Shown here in pieces: positions 15,242 to 20,434 of a stretch of DNA of 20,434 nucleotides; positions within the stretch are counted from its first letter, which is position 1, and every line of letters starts with the position of its first letter. This DNA comes from Synergistaceae bacterium (GTDB lineage Bacteria; Synergistota; Synergistia; Synergistales; Synergistaceae): the NCBI GenBank assembly GCA_031274115.1, contig JAISQP010000226.1, forward strand, positions 1 to 20,434, read 5' to 3'. The notes beneath the pieces were generated by a model. The model was not told where the DNA came from. It saw only the letters and a program-made list of their open reading frames with translations, and ran no database searches. A program made the position numbers and the translations under genes.

Positions 15242-16237
15242 CTAATCGCTCTTCAGCTCGTCCTCTATCACCGGCACGGTGAAAGCTCCGGAGCGTATCT
15301 TAGCCTCGATATCCCTGACTTCCTTCAGCACGGACTCCGGCAGGGTTTTCTCGAAGTTGTGGAACGGCGCGAGAGAGGCTCCGCCGTTCGCCATCATGGA
15401 GTAAGCGCTCAGGTTCTGCTCCTTCCACTTCTTGTCCTGTACGGACTTGATGCAGTACTCTACAGTAGGCGTCATATTCCAGACCGGGCCTGTCACCACC
15501 ACGTCGGGGGCCAGCTCGTTCTGGTCGACCATGTTGCCGAAGGCCAGGATCTTCCGCTCGCGAGCCGCCTCGAAAACCCCGAAACGCTCCGCGAAGATGA
15601 AATCGACGCCGGACTCGATCTGAGCCAGCGCGGCCTCTTTTGCCTTCGGAGGGTCGAACCAGCTGCCTATGAAGGCGACCGAAACCTTGACCTTCGGGTT
15701 CACCGCGAGCGCGCCCAATTTGAACGCCTGCACGAGCCTGTTTACCTCCGCAATCGGCATCGCAGCGACTATTCCGAGCTTATTGCTCTTCGTCTGACGG
15801 CCCGCTATGACGCCGCAAAGATACGACGGCTCGTGGATCCAGTTGTCGAAGACCGACAAGTTCGGGGCCTGCGGGCCGAACTCCGAACCAAAGGCAAACG
15901 CCACGTCCGGATAATCCTTCGCGACCCTCCTTACCGGGTCCTCTCCGGCCAGAAAAGCGTCGCCTATTATGAGGTCAAAACCGCGCTCCGCATACTCGCG
16001 AACGACTCTCTCAAAGTCGGCGGCGGCGACCTTTTCGGTGAACTCGTAAGTCAAGCCGCCGCCCATCTTCTTTTGAATTTCCTGGCACGCCTTGTGGATC
16101 GCGCCGTCCCACGGCTCCTCTATGGCAGTCTGAAATATAGCCGCCATCTTGAAAGGCGCGGCCTCCGACAGCGGAGCAATCGCCGCCGTCATACAAAGTG
16201 CTGTGACACAAATCATTAAAAATCTCATTACCTTCAT
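15242..16237 (-). CDS. BMP-family (nucleoside) ABC transporter binding protein
   Basis: A 331-residue periplasmic protein of the Med/BMP family, which binds nucleosides in characterised members. The start chosen is ATG at 16237, with GGAGGAGG at 16248-16255 upstream; the longer frame would start 12 codons earlier, over the ribosome site. The signal peptide runs to PLSEAAPFK. There is no lipobox, unlike the lipoprotein versions in Gram-positive bacteria, in keeping with a periplasm. Family segments include PFKMAAIFQTAIEEPWDGA, FDLIIGDAFLAGEDPVRRVA, PDVAFAFGSEFGP and KSNKLGIVAAMPIAEVNRLV. First gene of the four-gene importer operon. One complete MITE-like repeat lies 77 bases upstream. Confidence 0.92.
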   Translation of the reverse strand: MKVMRFLMICVTALCMTAAIAPLSEAAPFKMAAIFQTAIEEPWDGAIHKACQEIQKKMGGGLTYEFTEKVAAADFERVVREYAERGFDLIIGDAFLAGEDPVRRVAKDYPDVAFAFGSEFGPQAPNLSVFDNWIHEPSYLCGVIAGRQTKSNKLGIVAAMPIAEVNRLVQAFKLGALAVNPKVKVSVAFIGSWFDPPKAKEAALAQIESGVDFIFAERFGVFEAARERKILAFGNMVDQNELAPDVVVTGPVWNMTPTVEYCIKSVQDKKWKEQNLSAYSMMANGGASLAPFHNFEKTLPESVLKEVRDIEAKIRSGAFTVPVIEDELKSD

Positions 16238-16313
16238 TTCCCTTACGCCTCCTCCGAATTTTACGACAAACAAACCTGGTCGGTAAAGATTTCCCCGCGA
16301 TATATCTCCTGTG

Positions 16314-16418
16314 AAGGCTGATTTATTGCTAGAGGCCTAAAGGGTAAAGATTAAAACCTTGATGGTCTCTGTATCCGCAAATGGCGCAATGCGTTTCAGC
16401 AATTTAATCAGCGCTTCC
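16314..16418 (-). repeat. MITE-like intergenic repeat, complete copy B
   Basis: A 105-bp unit, the reverse complement of copy A with about nine substitutions and one gap. Read on the minus strand it begins GGAAGCGCTGATTAAAT at 16418 and ends CAATAAATCAGCCTT at 16314. Its right end points to the BMP binding-protein gene, the same arrangement as copy A has toward the TRAP operon. No gene is seen in the 345 bases between the BMP operon and codA. Confidence 0.85.
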
Positions 16419-16478
16419 TTAACGCAGTTTTTACTCACATCGTCGGAATTCCGATTTTTCGCGGCCCCTCCTCCCGAA

Positions 16479-16512
16479 GCGCGAACCGGGGAGAATTCGC
16501 GCTGTTACAGCG
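16479..16512. terminator. Hairpins downstream of codA, possible terminator
   Basis: GCGCGAA (16479-16485) and TTCGCGC (16496-16502) are perfect inverted arms; CGCTGT-TA-CAGCG overlaps at about 16500-16512 as a second short hairpin. A stretch AAAAATTTTTT follows at 16514-16524 on the plus strand. The element lies 70-100 bases past the codA stop (minus strand), where a T-run after the stem is lacking, so function as the codA terminator is uncertain. Confidence 0.3.
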
Positions 16513-16582
16513 AAAAATTTTTTAATCGTCAAACCGCAGAGGTACCCGCGGGTGAGCGCGGCTGACACTGCTTCGTATGTCT

Positions 16583-17881
16583 TCATCTCTTGAAATCGAC
16601 CTTTTTTTCGACCCCTGAAATATTGACTATCCTCTCGGCGGGCGTGGCGCGTGAAATTACGCGGCCCTCCCGGATTACGAAGAGGCACTCCGACTTCAGC
16701 CTGACGGCCTCGAACTCCGTCGAGGCGTCGAGAATCACCATATCCGCTCTCCTTCCGGCTTCTATGCCGTAATTTTCTCCCAGCCCCATGGTGACGGCCG
16801 AGTTTGAAGTAATCATGTCGAAGAGCGTTTTTATTTGATTGTAGCCGCTCATGTGAGCCGTATGCATCAGAAGGTTCGCGGCCTCCAACATATTGCCGCG
16901 GCCCATGGGATACCACGGATCCATGATGGAATCGTGCCCGATGGAGACGTTCACGCCAGCCTCGCACAGCTCGTCGACTCGCGTATGGCCTCTTCTCCTG
17001 GGGTATCCGTCGGTTCGGTTCTGCAACACCGAGTTGTCGAAGGGATTCGTTATGAAATTCATCTTAGCGCGCCGCAGGATGCCCATCAGCTTCAGGGCGT
17101 AGTCGTTGTTGAAGTTGTGCATGGAGGTCGTGTGGCTGAGGCTGACGCGAGACCCCATGCCGGAGGCGATAGCGCACTTCGCCGCAACCTCAACGAAGCG
17201 GGATTGATCGTCTCCGGTCTCGTCGCAGTGGATGTCGATCATCTTCCCGAAGCGCTCCGCAAGCTTGAAGGCAAATTCTACGTCCCTCACCCCGTCCTCG
17301 CGGGTCAATTCGTTGTGGGGTATGCCGCCGACCACGTCCGCCCCCATCTCCATCGCCCTTATCATCAGCGCTTCTCCCCGCTCCCACGTATAAACGCCGT
17401 CCTGCGGAAAGGCGACGATCTGCAGGTCTATGAGCCCCCGAAGCTCATCCTTGAGTTCGAGCAGGGCTTCGAGCGGCAGCATGGCAGGGTCCGAGACGTC
17501 GGCGTGAGTGCGTACGTGCAGGACGCCTTGGGCTATCTGCCAGCTCGCCGTCTCGCGGGCGTTCCTGAGGATTTCCTCCTTAACGAGGTTTTTTTTCCTC
17601 TCCCCCCAAATTTTTATCCCTTCGAGAAGCGTGCCGGATTCATTATATCGGGGGTCTCCCACGGACAAAACCGCATCCAGATGAAGATGCGGGTCTATAA
17701 AGGGAGGAGTGAGAAGATTGCCGGAAACGTCTATCTCTTTTTCGCCCTTTAAAGAAATATTCGGCTCAATGGCCGCGATTTTGCCGTCTTTTATTCCAAC
17801 GTCGAATAGTTCCGCGTCCCCGCCTTTTTTTTCGCCTTGCGCCGAGCGTCGAATCCTCGCGTTTCTCAATACCATATCCAT
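16583..17881 (-). CDS. codA: Cytosine deaminase
   Basis: A 432-residue cytoplasmic amidohydrolase that converts cytosine to uracil and ammonia in pyrimidine salvage. The metal and catalytic residues fall at a constant offset of four from the E. coli enzyme: His65 and His67 (DPHLHLD), His218 and Glu221 (IDIHCDETGDDQSRFVE), His250 (SLSHTTSMH) and Asp317 (SIGHDSIMDPWYP). The substrate-site region NPFDNSVLQNRTDGYPRRRG and the last residues VDFKR also match CodA. Related deaminases with other substrates (isoguanine, creatinine) exist, so cytosine is likely rather than proven. AGGAAAGG about ten bases before the ATG serves as ribosome site and lies in a possible repeat relic. It follows the ROK gene after 33 bases, and the nucleoside importer lies downstream. 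Confidence 0.9.
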   Translation of the reverse strand: MDMVLRNARIRRSAQGEKKGGDAELFDVGIKDGKIAAIEPNISLKGEKEIDVSGNLLTPPFIDPHLHLDAVLSVGDPRYNESGTLLEGIKIWGERKKNLVKEEILRNARETASWQIAQGVLHVRTHADVSDPAMLPLEALLELKDELRGLIDLQIVAFPQDGVYTWERGEALMIRAMEMGADVVGGIPHNELTREDGVRDVEFAFKLAERFGKMIDIHCDETGDDQSRFVEVAAKCAIASGMGSRVSLSHTTSMHNFNNDYALKLMGILRRAKMNFITNPFDNSVLQNRTDGYPRRRGHTRVDELCEAGVNVSIGHDSIMDPWYPMGRGNMLEAANLLMHTAHMSGYNQIKTLFDMITSNSAVTMGLGENYGIEAGRRADMVILDASTEFEAVRLKSECLFVIREGRVISRATPAERIVNISGVEKKVDFKR

Positions 17882-17886
17882 GCGCG

Positions 17887-17916
17887 TCAGCCTTTCCTAG
17901 AGGTGAATCAGCGTTT
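17887..17916. repeat. Possible relic of the MITE-like repeat between ROK gene and codA
   Basis: TCAGCCTTTCCTAGAGG (17887-17903) resembles the join of copy A and the second module at 2798-2817 (three bases fewer here), and AATCAGCGTTT (17906-17916) equals the outer end of that module at 2878-2888. Both lie in the 33-base junction of two genes. If real, the relic overlaps the ROK stop codon and provides the codA ribosome site. Chance similarity is possible at this length. Confidence 0.35.
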
Positions 17917-18811
17917 ATATGCCGGCCGCGCCGAAGAGGGCGGCGTCGATATCCAGCGTCGATATTCTGATGTCGAGGACGCTTCTGTACGGGCGCGCCA
18001 GATATGGCGTCGCGGCTTCCCTGACGGCGTCCCCGATGCCCGGGGCGCGGCTCATTCCTCCGCCTATTATTATCGCCTCGGGGTCCAGAATGTGGCAGAC
18101 CGTCGCCACCGTTCTCGCCATGCCGTCAATAGTGAGCGCGAGGACCCTGTCGGCGAACGGAACGCCTCTCATCGCCCACAGTTCCCTGAAATCGCCGGAG
18201 AATCCCTCCGCCCTCGCCCGCTTTATCGTGCCGTCCGTCGCGGCTAACGTCTCGGCGTGACCGATTCCGCCGCAACCGCACGGAGCGCTTCCGTCCACTA
18301 TTGCGTGACCGCTCTCCGCAGCCATTCCGTGAGCTCCCGTCAACAGTCTGCCGCCGGTCACGATTCCGCAGCCTATGCCGGTGCCCATCGTGAAGACCAC
18401 GTAATCGGAGAGCCCAACCGCCTCACCGGCCACGCCTTCGCCGATCGCGTAGCAGTTCGCGTCGTTTTCGATCCTGACAGGCAATTTGATGTTTTTTTTC
18501 GCCAAAACCCCCTCGAGGACATCTGGGAATTCAAGATTTTCCCACTCCTTGGGAAAGTTAGGCATCGTCAAAGGTCGCCTTCGCTCGGCGTCTAGCATTC
18601 CCGGGACCGCCACGCCTATCCCGTCCGCTTCGCTCCCGTCTGAGAGCTTCTCGATCAGATTCGTCATTACGGCGATCACGTCCGCCGCCTTGCGGCTCTT
18701 CGGCGTCTTCTCCTCGAGGAGGCGCTCCACTGAGGGCCTTCTTCCGTTCTCTCCGGGCAAAACCAGGGCTGCGGTCAGGGTGTGTCCTCCCAAATCGATG
18801 CCTATCTTCAT
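17915..18811 (-). CDS. ROK-family protein, probable sugar or nucleoside kinase
   Basis: A 298-residue protein of normal length for ROK kinases and without the N-terminal DNA-binding domain of ROK repressors. It shows the phosphate-binding start GIDLGGHTLTAALV, the catalytic Asp117 in RIENDANCYAIGEG, the glycine-rich TMGTGIGCGIVTGG, ESGHAIVDG with His169, and DPEAIIIGGGMS near the C-terminus. The zinc motif, usually C-x-C-G-x-x-G-C, is CGCGGIGH here, so the third Cys is His185. The substrate is unknown; glucokinase-like activity is typical, but the neighbours codA and a nucleoside importer leave other options open. AAGGGGG about ten bases before the ATG overlaps the end of ychF, 15 bases upstream. 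Confidence 0.88.
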   Translation of the reverse strand: MKIGIDLGGHTLTAALVLPGENGRRPSVERLLEEKTPKSRKAADVIAVMTNLIEKLSDGSEADGIGVAVPGMLDAERRRPLTMPNFPKEWENLEFPDVLEGVLAKKNIKLPVRIENDANCYAIGEGVAGEAVGLSDYVVFTMGTGIGCGIVTGGRLLTGAHGMAAESGHAIVDGSAPCGCGGIGHAETLAATDGTIKRARAEGFSGDFRELWAMRGVPFADRVLALTIDGMARTVATVCHILDPEAIIIGGGMSRAPGIGDAVREAATPYLARPYRSVLDIRISTLDIDAALFGAAGI

Positions 18812-18826
18812 ATATATAAAGCCCCC

Positions 18827-19921
18827 TTATACGTTAAACCTGATCTCCATTATATCGCCGTCCCTCACCCTGTAGTCCTTCCCCTCGAGGCGCAGGACGC
18901 CGGCGTCCCGGCAGTTGGCGAACGAATCCCCGTGTACAGTGTAGTCGTCGTAGGATACGACCTGGGCGCGGATAAAGCCGCGCGCAAGGTCGCTGTGGAT
19001 CGTTCCCGCCGCGTCCACCGCGTTTTCCCCATCGCAGAGAGTCCAGGCGCGAACCTCATCAGGTCCGCAGGTAAAGAAGCTTATCAGCCCGAGGGCGCGG
19101 TATGCCTCCGCAATCAGTTTTTCCCTGGCCGGCTCCTCTATCGGAAGCCCTTCCGAGAACTCCTCGGCCTCCTCAGGCGAGAGGTCGGCGAGGTCCATCT
19201 CAAGCCGTCCATAAAGGCGTATAGAGTTGACGCCGCGCTCTGAAATACGCTTCCCGATCGCCTCGCCGTTCGGAATATCCGACGGGCGTCTCTGCGACTC
19301 GTCCAGGTTGAGGACTATTATCTGCGGCTTTGCCGTGAGAAAGGTAAATCCGCGAAGCGCCCTAGTCTCCTCCTGCGTCATCTCGAGACCCCGAATCGGC
19401 TTTTCGTCGACCAGGCGATCGCGGCAGCGCTCCAGAAGCGCCTTTTCAACCTCTTCCTCTCGTTGAAGTTTTTTCTTGGCCGAGAGTTTGCCAAGGCGGT
19501 TCTCCACTACGGCAAGGTCCCGGAATATCAGCTCGATTTCGAGTATTTCCATATCACGAAGCGGATCGACGCTCCCCTCAGGATGCTCTACCGCCTGATT
19601 TTCAAAACAGCGTATCACGTGTATCAGGGCATCGGCGTCCGCCGCGAAGGATAAAAAGCTGTTGCCGAGTCCCGCTCCTTTCCCCGCTCCCTTTGACAAC
19701 CCCGCGAGATCGACGAATTCCACCTGAGCGGGAGTCTGCTTCTTCGGAGAGTGAACCTTCACGAGCCTGTCGAATCGCAGGTCCGGGACGTTCACTACCG
19801 CCCTGTTGGGGTCGGTTTTTCCGCTGGCGTAAGGTTTGACCTCAGCGCCAGCCCTCGTGATCACGTTAAAAATCGTCGTCTTCCCACTCAACGGAAGTCC
19901 AATTATACCGCAATGCAGCAT
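18827..19921 (-). CDS. ychF: YchF/OLA1-family ATPase
   Basis: A 364-residue ribosome-associated P-loop ATPase of the Obg-related YchF family, linked to translation and stress responses. The start chosen is the ATG at 19921 (MLHCGIIGLPLSGKTT), with AAGGGG about ten bases upstream; a longer frame to 19987 adds 22 residues that do not look conserved. Motifs: G1 GLPLSGKTT at 8-16, G3-like FVDLAGLSKGAGKGAGLGN, and NLDE in place of NKxD, the feature that switches this family from GTP to ATP. The C-terminal TGS-like (DUF933) domain ends AGVLRLEGKDYRVRDGDIME. Most bacterial YchF proteins have GLPNVGKST, so this is a variant subfamily. First gene of a probable ychF-ROK-codA unit. A minus-strand TATAAT at 20046-20051 has no good -35 box. 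Confidence 0.92.
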   Translation of the reverse strand: MLHCGIIGLPLSGKTTIFNVITRAGAEVKPYASGKTDPNRAVVNVPDLRFDRLVKVHSPKKQTPAQVEFVDLAGLSKGAGKGAGLGNSFLSFAADADALIHVIRCFENQAVEHPEGSVDPLRDMEILEIELIFRDLAVVENRLGKLSAKKKLQREEEVEKALLERCRDRLVDEKPIRGLEMTQEETRALRGFTFLTAKPQIIVLNLDESQRRPSDIPNGEAIGKRISERGVNSIRLYGRLEMDLADLSPEEAEEFSEGLPIEEPAREKLIAEAYRALGLISFFTCGPDEVRAWTLCDGENAVDAAGTIHSDLARGFIRAQVVSYDDYTVHGDSFANCRDAGVLRLEGKDYRVRDGDIMEIRFNV

Positions 19922-20168
19922 ATTATCTCTACCCCTTGCCGATTCCCATATTTTTACTACCTTCGGGAGCATGTCGCCCGACCGCAAAAATCAACGCGCC
20001 TATACAGATTCCATTTACAACGTTTACCGAAATTATTATTGCTCAATTATAGCCGAGAATCGATTTATTTGCATAACTCTGAAAATCCCCTTCCCGTTCC
20101 GCTATTTCGTTATGTCATAACCTGACTTTTACAGCAAAAACAAAGAAATAACAGATCAGAAAGGGCTT

Positions 20169-20230
20169 AAGGTTGATTTATCGCTGGAGGCCTAAAGTGT
20201 AAAAATTAAAACCTGATGGTCTCTACATTC
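20169..20230 (-). repeat. MITE-like repeat, truncated copy C (right part)
   Basis: About 62 bases match the right part of copy B: AAGGTTGATTTATCGCT, GGAGGCCTAAAG, ATTAAAACC and TGATGGTCTCTAC. Similarity ends just before the mnmG promoter; the left end with CGCTGATTAAAT is missing. It lies in the 337-base divergent region between ychF and mnmG, with its right end pointing to ychF. The remaining 19922-20168 shows no gene. Confidence 0.75.
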
Positions 20231-20251
20231 ATAGCCGTCATGTTGTATAAT
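20222..20251 (+). promoter_or_regulatory. Promoter of mnmG, predicted leaderless start
   Basis: TCTACA (20222-20227, four of six consensus bases), an 18-base spacer and a perfect TATAAT (20246-20251). The expected transcription start is 20258 or 20259, the latter being the A of the ATG. No Shine-Dalgarno sequence precedes this ATG. The -35 box falls in the last bases matching repeat copy C. Confidence 0.6.
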
Positions 20252-20258
20252 CCTCTTC

Positions 20259-20434
20259 ATGAATCAGAACAGCGACTACGAAATCATCGTTATAGGCGGC
20301 GGACACGCCGGGTGTGAAGCGGCTCTCGCCGCTGCCCGGATGGGTTGCCGCACCTTGCTTTTGAACCACAACATCGACAACATGGCGCTGATGCCCTGCA
20401 ACCCGGCCGTTGGAGGGCCCGCGAAGGGCAACCT
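20259..20434 (+). CDS. mnmG: tRNA uridine-5-carboxymethylaminomethyl synthesis enzyme MnmG, N-terminal part (partial)
   Basis: The frame begins [18 protein letters not shown] and continues [20 protein letters not shown], then [20 protein letters not shown], and runs off the right edge (58 codons seen). The [13 protein letters not shown]-binding start and the [13 protein letters not shown] segment are diagnostic of MnmG (GidA), which with MnmE modifies U34 of certain tRNAs using FAD and a folate donor. The ATG at 20259 gives the family's usual short N-terminus. It lies only seven bases past a TATAAT box. Confidence 0.95.
   Translation, partial: MNQNSDYEIIVIGGGHAGCEAALAAARMGCRTLLLNHNIDNMALMPCNPAVGGPAKGN

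Noticed and set aside
16238..16313. Possible purine or other riboswitch before the BMP nucleoside importer
   Set aside because: The leader is short and I found no conserved riboswitch core; the upstream part is the repeat element.
19922..19987. Longer YchF start adding 22 residues
   Set aside because: The extension does not resemble the family, while the internal ATG has a ribosome site and gives the usual N-terminus.

Overview
This window most likely comes from a diderm, fairly GC-rich anaerobic bacterium. My best guess is the Synergistota (Synergistetes). The basis is gene content and style: a TAXI-type TRAP transporter with a fused permease, a DUF1850 protein, many organic-acid, amino-acid and nucleoside importers, a BaiCD-like flavin reductase and a YchF with a GLPLSGKTT P-loop. 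The solute-binding proteins carry ordinary cleavable signal peptides without a lipobox, which fits a cell with a periplasm. The phylum is an inference; no rRNA or tRNA gene was seen.

Layout. 1-292 (minus): N-terminal fragment of a secreted protein with a CsgG/FlgO-like start. 385-1534 (plus): a BrnT/BrnA toxin-antitoxin pair in which the toxin gene is frameshifted, coupled by overlapping codons to a DUF1850 membrane protein. 1494-2453 (minus): two unrecognised membrane-protein genes whose 3' end overlaps the DUF1850 gene. 2700-2889: a composite inverted-repeat element in the leader of the TRAP operon. 2913-5955 (plus): fused TRAP permease and TAXI solute receptor. 6142-9018 (plus): a complete polar amino-acid ABC importer (binding protein, permease, ATPase, permease). 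9221-9578: a fragment of the same repeat family, then the remnant of an ion/organic-acid transporter gene. 9606-11666 (plus): an iron-sulfur flavoenzyme of the 2-enoate/2,4-dienoyl-CoA reductase family. 11704-16237 (minus): a nucleoside-type BMP ABC importer. 16583-19921 (minus): cytosine deaminase, a ROK-family protein and YchF. 20259 to the end (plus): the start of mnmG.

How the genes fit together. Most of the window is uptake. The TAXI TRAP system imports an unknown organic acid, with DUF1850 as a usual companion. The amino-acid ABC importer lies next to it. The BMP importer brings in nucleosides or bases, and the neighbouring cytosine deaminase and ROK protein suggest a pyrimidine or nucleoside salvage locus. 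The lost transporter beside the enoate reductase suggests a former uptake-and-reduction unit for an unsaturated carboxylate.

The most unusual feature is a family of about 105-bp MITE-like repeats with terminal inverted repeats built on the core GCTGATT. Two complete copies (2700-2805 and 16314-16418), two truncated copies (9221-9256 and 20169-20230), one related module (2806-2889) and a possible relic (17887-17916) all lie between genes. The four clear copies point the same way relative to the gene downstream. The promoters of brnT and mnmG put the predicted transcription start at or one base before the ATG, which suggests leaderless mRNAs.
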